A stretch of DNA of 64,000 nucleotides from Candidatus Gottesmanbacteria bacterium (GCA_903821745.1 CAIJMI010000004.1:159920-223919); one strand, 5' to 3'. Shown: positions 1 to 8,208, counted from the stretch's first letter. Notes: generated by a model from the sequence alone, not told the origin. Numbers and translations: made by a program.

Positions 1-4
1 ACTT

Positions 5-613
5 ATGTATATAGGGATAGCGTTGTTGGTAGGCATTGTTGGTGGGTATGCGATATTTCAATTTAGTGGAAGTACCAAGAATTTTTTTACACAACAAACA
101 AACAGGATGGGTCGTGGATTTGTCGGAAGCATAGGGCAAGGAAAGAGTGGTCAAAAAAATGGGACGTGTATGGTCGATGAATTACTCACAGAAGAAACAA
201 AGGATACAGTAAGTAATCTTTCAGTTAATGCACAAAAAGCTCTTGAAGATGCAATCAATGATGAATATAAGGCCTTTTCGACATACCAAGCAGTCATTAA
301 TAAATTAGGCCCAGTTCGTCCTTTTTCAATGATCATACGAGCAGAAGAACAGCACATAGCCTTATTAAAAGCTTTGTTTGATAAATATGGAATTAAAATT
401 CCTGTTAACTCGTGGATTGGGACGATTACGGCGCCAGTAACACTTAAAGAAGCATGTCAAATGGGTGTTGACGCAGAAATTGCAAACGCGAATTTATACA
501 AGATTCAATTGTTGTCTATAGTAAAAAACAATACTGATATTTTAGCTGTTTTTATGAATTTGATGAATGCGTCAGAACAAAAACATTTGGTTGCGTTTGA
601 GCGATGTAATTAA
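5..613 (+). CDS. Membrane-anchored ferritin-like protein (DUF2202 type)
   Basis: This is a small helical protein resembling the DUF2202 branch of the ferritin-like superfamily; iron or oxygen chemistry fits the fold, but the substrate is unknown. Residues 3-20 form a hydrophobic helix that should anchor it to the membrane, followed by a Gly/Ser/Lys-rich linker. The helical domain starts near residue 65. Candidate metal ligands lie in DEYKAFSTY (about 86-94), RAEEQHIALL, DAEIANANLY and NASEQKHLVAF, which gives the repeated Glu and ExxH pattern of ferritin-like bundles. Only four bases precede the ATG, so the ribosome-binding site cannot be judged and the true start could lie outside the window. 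It is followed by a secreted Gln-rich protein on the same strand. Confidence 0.75.
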   Translation: MYIGIALLVGIVGGYAIFQFSGSTKNFFTQQTNRMGRGFVGSIGQGKSGQKNGTCMVDELLTEETKDTVSNLSVNAQKALEDAINDEYKAFSTYQAVINKLGPVRPFSMIIRAEEQHIALLKALFDKYGIKIPVNSWIGTITAPVTLKEACQMGVDAEIANANLYKIQLLSIVKNNTDILAVFMNLMNASEQKHLVAFERCN

Positions 614-659
614 CTTTTTATAAATACAAAATAGTCAAAAATTATTTTTGGAGGTAACT

Positions 660-1352
660 ATGAAAAAAATTATGTTGAGTATCATGATGTTCATTCTCGT
701 AGCACCAGTAATGGCGGCACAAAATAATGGAGTCGGTTTGCAAACAGGAAGTGGTTCTCAACAGACTGTTGTTTCTCCAACAAAAGCAGTTGTTCCGTCA
801 AAAACGATTTCTCCGACAGGAAATCGAGTGCAAAATCAAGTTCAAACACAAAATCAAGGTGAAGATTCACAAATTCAAGTGGGTACACAAGAAAATCTTG
901 GATCAGAAGTTGGAAACAGCATGGATTCACGAAGCGAAACCGCCATTAAACATATGAGTGAAGTAGCAAAACAAGTGCAAGGTATACTACAACTGAAAAT
1001 TTCAGGCGGAATTGGTGATCAGGTTAGAATAGTAGCTAGAGAGCAAACTCAAGCACAAGACAAGATTCAAGAGAACATGACAAAAATGGAAAGTAAAAAT
1101 CCTCTACTTAAAAAGCTGTTTGGACCAGACTACAATTCTATCAAGGCATTAAATCAGTTAATTGAAGAAAATAACACGCGGATTCAACAACTTGAAGAAT
1201 TATTAATTCAAGTACAGAATTACTCTGATAAAACACAAATTCAAGAAACAATTCAATCTATTATAAATCAAAACACTGCGCTTCAGGAGCGAATACAAGC
1301 TGAGACACAAATTGGAAGTCTTTTCGGATGGTTTGTAAGGTTTTTTAACTGA
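660..1352 (+). CDS. Secreted Gln-rich coiled-coil protein, function unknown
   Basis: I do not recognise this family. The 230-residue product begins with a clear signal peptide (hydrophobic core IMLSIMMFILVAPVMAA). A low-complexity Gln/Thr/Ser region with QTQNQ-like repeats follows to about residue 95, and the C-terminal half is charged and Gln-rich with heptad spacing, consistent with a coiled coil. An upstream in-frame TTG at 648 is rejected: GGAGG at 650-654 lies five bases before the ATG at 660, which is ideal for a ribosome-binding site. It sits between the ferritin-like gene and the ArsR gene and is probably an exported or surface protein. Confidence 0.7.
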   Translation: MKKIMLSIMMFILVAPVMAAQNNGVGLQTGSGSQQTVVSPTKAVVPSKTISPTGNRVQNQVQTQNQGEDSQIQVGTQENLGSEVGNSMDSRSETAIKHMSEVAKQVQGILQLKISGGIGDQVRIVAREQTQAQDKIQENMTKMESKNPLLKKLFGPDYNSIKALNQLIEENNTRIQQLEELLIQVQNYSDKTQIQETIQSIINQNTALQERIQAETQIGSLFGWFVRFFN

Positions 1353-1387
1353 TAAGAGAGAATAAGTCACCGTCATACAGTAGTTTC

Positions 1388-1417
1388 TTGACAATATATT
1401 AGAATATGCTAATATAT
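1388..1417 (+). promoter_or_regulatory. ArsR promoter with overlapping inverted-repeat operator
   Basis: TTGACA at 1388-1393 and TAATAT at 1410-1415 are separated by 16 bases. A perfect 9-base inverted repeat, ATATATTAG (1394-1402) and CTAATATAT (1409-1417) with a 6-base centre, fills the spacer and covers the -10. This is the size and position expected of an ArsR-family dimer operator, and the regulator gene starts five bases further on, implying autorepression. The -10 ends six bases before the ATG, so the mRNA should be leaderless. Confidence 0.75.
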
Positions 1418-1421
1418 ATGC

Positions 1422-1688
1422 ATGGCACGTAATGTTTATTTAGTGTTCGGTAATAAGATACGAACAAAATTAGTTCTGTGTCTTTCTAAAGAACCAAAGA
1501 ATGTTACTGGCCTTATTCATACTTGCAATCTTTCGCAATCTGCGGTTTCTCAACACCTTGCTAAGTTAAAAAAATCAGGTATCGTCGAAATAAAAAAGGA
1601 AGGAAAAGAGATATGGTATTCACTAAAGCATAAGAAAGCGGCTGATATTAGTCGATTATTAGTATCGTTAGAACAGGAGGTTCTATGA
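1422..1688 (+). CDS. ArsR-family winged-helix transcriptional regulator
   Basis: This is an 88-residue repressor-type protein that binds DNA as a dimer through a winged helix-turn-helix. The recognition region is NLSQSAVSQHLAKLKKSGIV (about 38-57), followed by the wing KKEGKEIWYSL. The classic ELCVCDL metal-sensing box is absent. Two cysteines remain (in LCLSK and IHTCN), so redox or thiol sensing is possible but unproven. The gene overlaps the downstream glutaredoxin by four bases (ATGA), so the pair is an operon and the natural guess is control of that thiol protein. The inverted repeat over its own promoter supports autoregulation. Confidence 0.88.
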   Translation: MARNVYLVFGNKIRTKLVLCLSKEPKNVTGLIHTCNLSQSAVSQHLAKLKKSGIVEIKKEGKEIWYSLKHKKAADISRLLVSLEQEVL

Positions 1689-1939
1689 ATTATTCCAATG
1701 TAAAAGTATACGCTACGACAACATGTCCATACTGCACTATGGTTGCTGATTGGTTGAAAAGTAAAAATGTCACTTTTGATAAAGTGCTTGTTGATCAAGA
1801 TCAACAAGCTGCAAATGAAATGATTCAAAAGACTGGTCAGATGGGGGTTCCAGTGATAGAAATTGGATATGCTGACAGAAAATCAGAATTTATTGTCGGA
1901 TTTAACCAACCACAATTAGCATACATGCTGGGAGTATAA
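1685..1939 (+). CDS. Glutaredoxin-like thiol-disulfide oxidoreductase
   Basis: This is an 84-residue thioredoxin-fold protein with the dithiol active site CPYC near residues 14-17 (TTTCPYCTMVADWL). The cis-proline segment is TGQMGVPVIEIG, and the C-terminal glycine and hydrophobic segment (VGFNQPQLAYML) corresponds to the glutathione-binding end of glutaredoxins. It should reduce disulfides or glutathione-mixed disulfides; whether this organism makes glutathione cannot be seen here. AGGAGG at 1675-1680 is well placed, and the start overlaps the stop of the ArsR gene. Coupling to a reductase is not visible: the class II ribonucleotide reductase lies 20 kb away. Confidence 0.88.
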   Translation: MNYSNVKVYATTTCPYCTMVADWLKSKNVTFDKVLVDQDQQAANEMIQKTGQMGVPVIEIGYADRKSEFIVGFNQPQLAYMLGV

Positions 1940-2080
1940 TATTTATGAACCACTGCCTTTGAATTTAATCAGTTAAATGGTTACGTTTAAAGATTTAGAA
2001 AATATTAGAATGGGTTAGAACGTTCTCTATAGGTGAGCCCGATATATCACTCAATAGTCACCTGATAGAATATAAATGTG

Positions 2081-2467
2081 ATGAAAAAAAATAACAAAAA
2101 ACTATTATTTTGGATGCCAAGGATATTAGGAATAATATTTATTCTTTTCTTAATGATGTTTTCTTTAGATGTTTTTGAATTAAGATTAACTGGGTGGCAG
2201 ATAGTTATGGGTTTGTTGATGCATAATATTCCTACATTATTTTTATTAATTATTTTGATAATTTCATGGAAGCATGAAATAGTAGGAGGAATTGTTTTTA
2301 TCCTTGCAGGAGTATTCTATATTATCATGTTAACCATGCAGCCTACATTTGAATGGTACATGTTGGCTTGGTCAGCAATAATTGCTGGCCCATCATTGCT
2401 TACTGGTGTATTATTTTTTATAAATTGGCGTAAAAAACGCCATTATAGAATTGAATTAAAAAAATAG
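2081..2467 (+). CDS. Small four-helix membrane protein (DUF7670-like)
   Basis: A 128-residue integral membrane protein with about four hydrophobic segments. It begins with a basic N-terminus and the pattern WMPRILGIIFILFLMMFSLD, typical of a widespread small membrane family of unknown function. The C-terminus is strongly basic (WRKKRHYRIELKK) and probably cytoplasmic. A GTG at 2078 is also in frame; the ATG is preferred. TAGAAT at 2066-2071 lies nine bases before it and may be the -10. The 140 bases between the glutaredoxin gene and this one hold only a weak AGGTGA/TCACCT inverted repeat. No function can be assigned. Confidence 0.65.
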   Translation: MKKNNKKLLFWMPRILGIIFILFLMMFSLDVFELRLTGWQIVMGLLMHNIPTLFLLIILIISWKHEIVGGIVFILAGVFYIIMLTMQPTFEWYMLAWSAIIAGPSLLTGVLFFINWRKKRHYRIELKK

Positions 2468-2496
2468 CGAACGCCACCAATTATTCGGTGCAAACT

Positions 2497-2505
2497 TGAT
2501 ATAAT
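2497..2505 (+). promoter_or_regulatory. Extended -10 promoter for a leaderless transcript
   Basis: TG-A-TATAAT is a consensus extended -10 element. Its last base is six bases from the ATG at 2512, so transcription should start on the initiation codon itself. No convincing -35 is present, as is usual for extended -10 promoters. Confidence 0.65.
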
Positions 2506-2511
2506 GAACTT

Positions 2512-2817
2512 ATGTCTAAGAATCCGTTTATTAATGCCTTCAGTGCTGCGATTTATATCATTTTTGTTGTTACCGTTATGACTTTCGTAACACAACCTTT
2601 AAAGACTAAGCCAGATACTTTCTTTGCCCCCATCACATTGTTATCTATGCTTACCCTTTCTGTCACTGTAATGGCATTTTTATTTTTTTATCAACCCCTC
2701 CAACTATTTATTGATGGAAAGAAAAAGGAATCAATTAACCTATTCATTAAGACCGTTGGTGTATTTGCAGCAATTACATTGCTGATTTTATTTCTGCTTT
2801 TTTTAGGTCTTATTTAA
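2512..2817 (+). CDS. Hypothetical three-helix membrane protein
   Basis: A 101-residue protein with three hydrophobic segments, near residues 9-27, 40-60 and 80-101, and a short charged loop (DGKKKES). I do not recognise it. The start is fixed by the extended -10 element immediately upstream and the absence of any Shine-Dalgarno site. Downstream lies the relic of a NUDIX gene on the same strand. Nothing in the neighbours suggests a specific role. Confidence 0.55.
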   Translation: MSKNPFINAFSAAIYIIFVVTVMTFVTQPLKTKPDTFFAPITLLSMLTLSVTVMAFLFFYQPLQLFIDGKKKESINLFIKTVGVFAAITLLILFLLFLGLI

Positions 2818-2827
2818 TTTAAAGTAA

Positions 2828-2979
2828 TTGCTAACACCACTGACGGAACCGGAAAAATGCAGTTCTATGGAATGGTTTCCGATAGATAAATTTCCAAAAA
2901 AACTATTCCATATATTAAAGAAGTAATTACGCATTTTAAAAAATCGGAATTTTTTTCTGAGTTTGGCTGGAAGAAATAA
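2828..2979 (+). pseudogene. C-terminal relic of a NUDIX hydrolase
   Basis: Read from 2828, the DNA encodes a short peptide containing TEPEKCSSMEWFPIDKFPKK, which matches the EPEKC...WFPLDxLP signature near the C-terminus of many MutT/NUDIX hydrolases. It reaches a stop at 2924-2926. The tail HFKKSEFFSEFGWKK, also characteristic of these proteins (YYSEFGW-like), continues in another frame from 2932 to a stop at 2977-2979. The upstream NUDIX box is missing. This is therefore a truncated and frameshifted remnant and fills the otherwise empty gap between two genes. Confidence 0.6.
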
Positions 2980-2983
2980 GACA

Positions 2984-3412
2984 CTAATGATATTTTTCTT
3001 TAAATTCGTCAAACCAATCAATGGGTGCCTGAGTCTCTGTTTCCCCATTATAATTAACTAGAATTTCTTCGTCTTTTTTAATATTGGAGGTTGCTCGATA
3101 AATCATGGTTTTTGCTTGGAAGTCTTGTTCCCATGTAGCATTAGGAGTGAATGAATGGTTATATATGGAGCCATATCCTAAAACCATGACACCACATCGA
3201 GTACTTGTCCATGGATATAAATAATAGGCAAAAATAGTGTGTTCAGAGTGTGTTCGTTCTTTGGGGGAAAGATAGACAACAGGAGAAGTTTCGATAATTT
3301 CTCCCTTTTTAAAATTTTTGGCTGCGAAGACTCCACGCCCTTTGTGTTCAGTGTTTTTTATGACAACTGATGGAGCGAAAATAATTGGTAAATGATTAGA
3401 GCCAATGGACAT
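2984..3412 (-). CDS. SET-domain protein lysine methyltransferase-like
   Basis: This 142-residue protein is essentially one SET domain, which transfers methyl from S-adenosylmethionine to lysine side chains. Visible motifs are HKGRGVFAAKNFKKGEII (start of the domain), YNHSFTPNA (the NHS S-adenosylmethionine-binding motif) and EEILVNYNG (catalytic tyrosine region). Pre- and post-SET cysteine clusters are absent, as in other small bacterial SET proteins. Its first 17 bases overlap the end of the zinc-ribbon gene upstream on the same strand, so the two are co-translated. The target protein is unknown; the zinc-ribbon partner may bind nucleic acid. Confidence 0.85.
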   Translation of the reverse strand: MSIGSNHLPIIFAPSVVIKNTEHKGRGVFAAKNFKKGEIIETSPVVYLSPKERTHSEHTIFAYYLYPWTSTRCGVMVLGYGSIYNHSFTPNATWEQDFQAKTMIYRATSNIKKDEEILVNYNGETETQAPIDWFDEFKEKYH

Positions 3413-3887
3413 AAGTACAACCTGTTGCTTGTTTCTTTTCTCTATCCCATCCTGCGGTTGAACATTTTTTCATTTTTTTGCCTGAAACCGTGGTATACAA
3501 TACTAATTTTGCTCCGCATTCTGGACATTCTTCATCAAGAGGTTCTGTTGTTCCATTAATCCATTCGACATAGTCACATCCTATTACCTGTTTTTTTGTT
3601 GCATCCCATCCACCGGTTGAACATTTTTTCATCTTTTTTCCGAATCGTGTCATCGTTAGAACAAGTGAAGCGCCGCATTTTGGACATGTTTCATCTAACG
3701 TTTGTGGCTCAAAAGGAAGCCATAAAACAAAATCGCATCCATCGATTTTTTTTGTTTCAGCATTCCACATCCCCGCGGTGCAGCGGCGTAATTTTTTACC
3801 AGAGCTCGTGATAACAACTTCACCGAGCTTACTTCCACATTTTGGACAAATTTCTTGATTTTCATTTGAGACAGATGGTGTATTCAT
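3396..3887 (-). CDS. Triple topoisomerase-type zinc-ribbon protein
   Basis: A 163-residue protein made of three tandem repeats of about 48 residues. Each has CPxCG, a GKK(M/L)(K/R)(K/R)C(S/T) segment and a GC(D/T)(Y/F)VxW ending, giving four cysteines per repeat. This resembles the C4 zinc ribbons at the C-terminus of type IA topoisomerases, detached from any catalytic domain. DNA or RNA binding is the likely activity. TATAGT at 3901-3896 (minus strand) ends eight bases before the ATG, so a near-leaderless mRNA is expected. It overlaps the SET gene, which may modify it or one of its partners. Confidence 0.75.
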   Translation of the reverse strand: MNTPSVSNENQEICPKCGSKLGEVVITSSGKKLRRCTAGMWNAETKKIDGCDFVLWLPFEPQTLDETCPKCGASLVLTMTRFGKKMKKCSTGGWDATKKQVIGCDYVEWINGTTEPLDEECPECGAKLVLYTTVSGKKMKKCSTAGWDREKKQATGCTYVHWL

Positions 3888-3980
3888 ATTTTCATACTAT
3901 AGCACGGATATTTGAAAATATGTATGGAGGAAAATATTTTTCAAGGGAGCTGATATACTTAAATAAGTATTGATCTGCCT

Positions 3981-5828
3981 ATGAAAATAAATGTTTCCAT
4001 TATTGCACTGTTAGCGATCTTACTTGTTTTTCAATACGGAAAATTTTTTCCTGAACCTATAATTCATCCGTATCTTCTTGCAATTGGAATCCTTGCAACG
4101 ATTCCAGTATTTTTAAACGCAGTAAAATCAATGCTGCAAAAAAAAATATCTGTTGACCTTCTCGCATCAATTACACTAGTGGTCTCAATGATCAAAGGAG
4201 AATGGGTATCTGTAGGGTTCATTAATCTTATGATTACATCAGCCAGAATTTTTGGAACATATACGGAAGGAAAAGCAAAATCTGCCATTAAGGGATTGTT
4301 AAAACTTCGTCCTGACAATGTACGAATTAAACAAAAAGACGGCATTGTTGTTAGGCACATTAATGAGGTCACCATTGGAGATATCGTTGTCGTCGAATCA
4401 GGGGAACGTATCCCTATTGATGGGAGTGTTATCCAAGGAGAGGGATCGATTAATCAGTCATCTCTCACAGGTGAATCACTTCCTATTGAAAAACATGAAG
4501 GGGATACATTGTTAAGTTCAACACTTGTTGAATCAGGAATATTTCTTATCCGTACTGAAAAAATTGGAAAAGATACTACATTCGAAAAAATAATTGCACT
4601 CGTCGAACAGGCACAATCTGGAAAAGGTTTAATACAAACTATGGTAAATACGTTTTCCTCATGGTATATCCTTCTCACATTACTTGGCTCTTTGTCTCTC
4701 TATTTTATTTCTCATGATACTAATCTCGTCCTGAGTGTGCTTTTAGTAACCTGCGCTGATGATATTGCTGTTGCGGTTCCTATGGCATTTTATGCAGCAA
4801 TTGCATATGCCGCGAAGCGGGGCATCATTATCAAGGGGGGACAATATTTAGAAGGATTAACACGGGTAAAAATGGTAGTTGTGGATAAAACCGGTACATT
4901 AACGCGAGGCAATATTGCAGTTAGCAAAGTATATCCGTTCGGGCAATATTCAGAACAACAAGTTGTAAGTTATGCGGCTATCGCAGCGAGCATGTCACAG
5001 CACCCGATTTCGAAAGCTATTCTTTTGTATGCTCAAAAGAAACATATTGAAATTAAACAGCCTGAAATATTTGATGAGCATCCTGGGAAGGGGGTAATGG
5101 CAGTATTTCACCATCAACATATAATAGTTGGAAATAAAAAATTGTTGCTAGATAAGCATATAACTATTTCCTATGAGCAAATGCAACAATACAATAAAAG
5201 TAGTAATGCAGGATATTCTGTGTTATTTGTCGGTTATGATGGAACATGTATTGGAAATATTGTGTTAAGCGATGAGGTTCGTCCAGAAATTCGGACAACG
5301 ATTCAATCTTTGAAACATTTTGGTATTCGAAATATTGTTATGTTAACAGGGGATAATGAAAAAGTTGCAAGCCATGTGATGGAACAAACAGGAATTACTG
5401 CGTATCATGCGAATTTATTACCGGAAGATAAAGTTGCATTTATAAAATCTCATAAAGGGGGACGTCATCTTGTCGCAATGGTTGGGGATGGTGTAAATGA
5501 TGCAGCTGCTCTTGCCGCCTCTGATATCGGCATTGCAATGGGAACAATCGGAACTGATGCAGCCATCGAATCTTCAGACATTGCACTTATGCATGATAAT
5601 CTACAAAAAATTCCAGAGGTAATCGCAATTGGTAGACACGTTGTAAAGATTGCTCATCAAAATTTTATTATTTGGGGGGTAGTAAATTGTATTGGTTTAG
5701 TTCTCGTATTTACAAGAGTTATTGGTCCAGCAGAGGCAGCTGCGTTTAATTTTGTGACGGACTTCTTTCCACTGATGAATTCTATGCGACTTTTCCGTCG
5801 ACAGTCTTTTGATCGTGTGATAGGATAA
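3981..5828 (+). CDS. P1B-type metal-transporting ATPase with variant CADD motif
   Basis: This is a 615-residue P-type ATPase that should pump a metal cation across the membrane. Diagnostic elements are TGES (163-166, actuator), DKTGTLT with phosphorylated D302, HP at H341 (nucleotide domain of heavy-metal ATPases) and GDGVND (502-507). The membrane metal-site motif, normally CPC, SPC or TPC, reads CADD at 258-261, keeping the cysteine but replacing Pro-Cys by acidic residues. The N-terminus lacks an HMA or His-rich metal-binding domain. TATACT at 3954-3959 is a likely -10. The changed motif makes the ion uncertain: a P1B-like fold is clear, a Cu/Zn/Cd assignment is not. A DEDD exonuclease gene follows 11 bases downstream. 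Confidence 0.88.
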   Translation: MKINVSIIALLAILLVFQYGKFFPEPIIHPYLLAIGILATIPVFLNAVKSMLQKKISVDLLASITLVVSMIKGEWVSVGFINLMITSARIFGTYTEGKAKSAIKGLLKLRPDNVRIKQKDGIVVRHINEVTIGDIVVVESGERIPIDGSVIQGEGSINQSSLTGESLPIEKHEGDTLLSSTLVESGIFLIRTEKIGKDTTFEKIIALVEQAQSGKGLIQTMVNTFSSWYILLTLLGSLSLYFISHDTNLVLSVLLVTCADDIAVAVPMAFYAAIAYAAKRGIIIKGGQYLEGLTRVKMVVVDKTGTLTRGNIAVSKVYPFGQYSEQQVVSYAAIAASMSQHPISKAILLYAQKKHIEIKQPEIFDEHPGKGVMAVFHHQHIIVGNKKLLLDKHITISYEQMQQYNKSSNAGYSVLFVGYDGTCIGNIVLSDEVRPEIRTTIQSLKHFGIRNIVMLTGDNEKVASHVMEQTGITAYHANLLPEDKVAFIKSHKGGRHLVAMVGDGVNDAAALAASDIGIAMGTIGTDAAIESSDIALMHDNLQKIPEVIAIGRHVVKIAHQNFIIWGVVNCIGLVLVFTRVIGPAEAAAFNFVTDFFPLMNSMRLFRRQSFDRVIG

Positions 5829-5839
5829 AGGCCACCGTT

Positions 5840-6445
5840 ATGATTACCGAACTTATCTTTGATGTTGAGACAAAAAAATTATTCAGCGATATTACAACTG
5901 ATGATCCGGCTGACCTTGAAGTGTCAGTTGTTTCTGTATACAAAAGAAAATTAAATACTCTGTTTGAAGAGATAGAAGGGGAAATGCGAAGTTTTTGGGA
6001 ACAGGATTTTTCTTCCATGTGGCCATGGTTTTCTGAAGCAGATAGAATTATTGGATTTAACTCTTTAAAATTTGATGTTCCGGCGCTTCGACCATATGCG
6101 CCACTCACATTGTCAGCTCTTCCTCATTTTGACATTATGGAACTTGTGAGACAAAAAACAGGACGACGAATTGGATTAAGTGCTCTTGCAAAAGAAACGT
6201 TGGGAGATGATAAAACAGATGTCGGCACAAACGCAGTTTTATATTGGGCAAAGGGTGATTCAGTAAGTCTTCAAAAGCTCAAAACGTACTGTGAAGCCGA
6301 CGTTGCATTAACGCGGGACTTATATGATTTTGGAAGAAAAAATAAACAACTAAAGTTTCGGGATAAATGGAATAATATTGCAACAATTGATATCGATTTT
6401 TCGTATCCAATTAAAAAAGAAGAACCGCAGATAGGATTATTTTAG
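5840..6445 (+). CDS. DEDD-family 3'-5' exonuclease (RNase H-like fold)
   Basis: A 201-residue protein of the RNase H-like exonuclease superfamily. The acidic metal-binding residues are visible: FDVET (ExoI, D8 and E10), IGFNSLKFDVPAL (ExoII aspartate) and YCEADVALTRDLYDF (ExoIII). This arrangement fits a DnaQ/YprB-like nuclease that removes nucleotides from DNA or RNA 3' ends. No polymerase, helicase or zinc domain is attached, so the natural substrate is unclear. It lies 11 bases after the P-type ATPase and probably shares its transcript. Confidence 0.78.
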   Translation: MITELIFDVETKKLFSDITTDDPADLEVSVVSVYKRKLNTLFEEIEGEMRSFWEQDFSSMWPWFSEADRIIGFNSLKFDVPALRPYAPLTLSALPHFDIMELVRQKTGRRIGLSALAKETLGDDKTDVGTNAVLYWAKGDSVSLQKLKTYCEADVALTRDLYDFGRKNKQLKFRDKWNNIATIDIDFSYPIKKEEPQIGLF

Positions 6446-6461
6446 CTTTATAAAGGAAATT

Positions 6462-7467
6462 ATGCATACGTCTCTTCCTTCAGGAACCAAAAAACGCTTT
6501 TTTAATAATGTTTTTTTTATTGGTTTGATCAGCTTTTTTTGGTGGCATTAGCCAGGATATTTTTGTTCCCGTTTTGCCATTATATTTGGCAAATGGGCTC
6601 CGTTTTATTGATGGAGTTGGAAAAGGGATCAAAGATTCTCCAAAAGATGCGTTGATTGCTGAATCCACAGAAGGAAAAACCCGTGGGAAAGGATTTGGTA
6701 TTGTTCGTGCTCTCGATACATTTGGTTCTGTAGTGGGTCCATTGCTATTATTTGTGTTGTTATATGTTTTACGAAATAACACATTACAATATCATTACAT
6801 ATTCATTATTACGGCAGTGCCATTGGTTTTCACTTTAGGTATTTTAAAATTTTTTGTGAAAGAAGCGGAGATACCAAAAATCGTTGTTACAGATCAAACA
6901 ACATCCGCATTGCCGATAAAATATTATATATTCTTTGGCATTGTATTGTTTTTTTCTTTAGGAAATGCTTCCGATACGTTTCTTATCCTTCGAGCGCAAA
7001 ATGTTTGCGTAAGTCTGCTAAGCATTCCGCTTGTATATGCATTATTTAATGCAGTGTATGCGTCGGCATCAATTCCCTTGGGAAGCCTGTCGGATAAGAT
7101 TGGAAGGGAAAAAGTGATTTTATTTGGATGGATTGCATATGCCGTTGCGTATTTCGGTTTTACTAAAGCGCAAACATCTCTTGCTATTTGGTTTTTATTT
7201 GCATTTTATGGAATTTATTACGCAACGACAGAGGGGGTAGTGAAAGCATTTATAGCGGATCTCGTTCTATCTGGTCATCGGGGAAAAGCATATGGAATAT
7301 ATAACGCGTTGATTGGTTTAATTACATTACCTGCAAGTTTTATTGCTGGATTATTGTGGGATAAGATTTCCCCAGCAACCCCATTTTATTTTACCTCAGG
7401 AATTGCATGTATTTCCATAGTCAGCCTTTTTATTTTTATGAAAGCGTTTAGTAGAAAATTAAGATAA
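6462..7467 (+). pseudogene. Degraded MFS transporter (frameshift plus internal deletion)
   Basis: From the ATG at 6462 the first 29 codons (MHTSLPSGTKKRFFNNVFF...) end at a stop just past a run of seven T at 6534-6540. With one T fewer, the frame continues through GGISQDIFVPVLPLYLA into the MFS body ending at 7467. A second defect is visible: LPLYLA is followed directly by LRFIDGVGKGI, whereas related transporters have roughly 80 residues (helices 2 to 3 or 4) between these motifs. Later motifs are intact (DALIAES, RALDTFG, GSLSDKIGREKVI). The protein cannot be a normal 12-helix carrier. The deletion argues for a real pseudogene rather than a single sequencing error. Confidence 0.75.
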
Positions 7468-8208
7468 TTTTTTTGCACGAATTGCGAGAAATAGAGGAAA
7501 TTCACTTCGACTTCTATTTTCCATTTTCGCAGTATTCCCAACACTCGTTTTATCTGATATCCATTCCTCTATTTTTTCTATAACAAATCCAGACTGTTCA
7601 AGCCACGCGCTATAGGAAGATAGAGGATAATGAAATGTCCATGTCGTTGTTTTTTGTGTTTGTCCAGGATGCATCGATATGGGGATTTCGAGAGGAGAAA
7701 GATATCTATTTATTCTTCTGTATTGGAGTTTACTTTCTTTATCAACTTCCCATCCTGATTGTCGAGGTATTCTAAAACACGGATGATTTATAACAAAGAC
7801 AAATATACCTTTTGGTTCCAAATAGTGGAATGTATATCGTAATACGAGAGATATATTTTTGATATTATCTAGTGTCAGAATACATACAGCATGTGAAAAA
7901 GTGTTCTGTAAATGAAGTGGTGTTGTAATATCACCAGTTATATATGTATGTTTCGTATTTTTATCGCGTTTTTTGGCAGAAGCGATAAGCGATGGGGAGA
8001 GATCAACGCCAACATAAGGAATTGCCGGAGGGATCGCTCGGGCAAAAATTCCTTGACCACATCCTAAATCAAGAAGTGTGGATGTAGATGAAAGTGACAA
8101 CAAAGTGATTGTTTTTGGGGTAACAATATTTTTATGTGTCCAGTCACCGGAATCCCCAAGCTTTTTGTCATACCATGAATGAACAGATTGCCAGGATGAA
8201 GTCATCAT
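7459..8208 (-). CDS. Class I SAM-dependent methyltransferase
   Basis: A 249-residue Rossmann-fold methyltransferase. The S-adenosylmethionine-binding motif I is LDLGCGQGIFARAI, with the acidic ribose-binding residue in YVGVDLSPSLI and motif III-like TYITGDIT, followed by HAVCILTLDNI. The acceptor is not predictable. The start overlaps the stop of the patatin gene by four bases (ATGA), so the two are translationally coupled. The 3' ends of this gene and of the MFS relic overlap tail to tail by nine bases. Confidence 0.82.
   Translation of the reverse strand: MMTSSWQSVHSWYDKKLGDSGDWTHKNIVTPKTITLLSLSSTSTLLDLGCGQGIFARAIPPAIPYVGVDLSPSLIASAKKRDKNTKHTYITGDITTPLHLQNTFSHAVCILTLDNIKNISLVLRYTFHYLEPKGIFVFVINHPCFRIPRQSGWEVDKESKLQYRRINRYLSPLEIPISMHPGQTQKTTTWTFHYPLSSYSAWLEQSGFVIEKIEEWISDKTSVGNTAKMENRSRSEFPLFLAIRAKKLS

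Noticed and set aside
2031..2063. AGGTGA/TCACCT inverted repeat before the small membrane gene
   Set aside because: Only six base pairs with a 21-base loop; no regulator or T run. Chance is sufficient.
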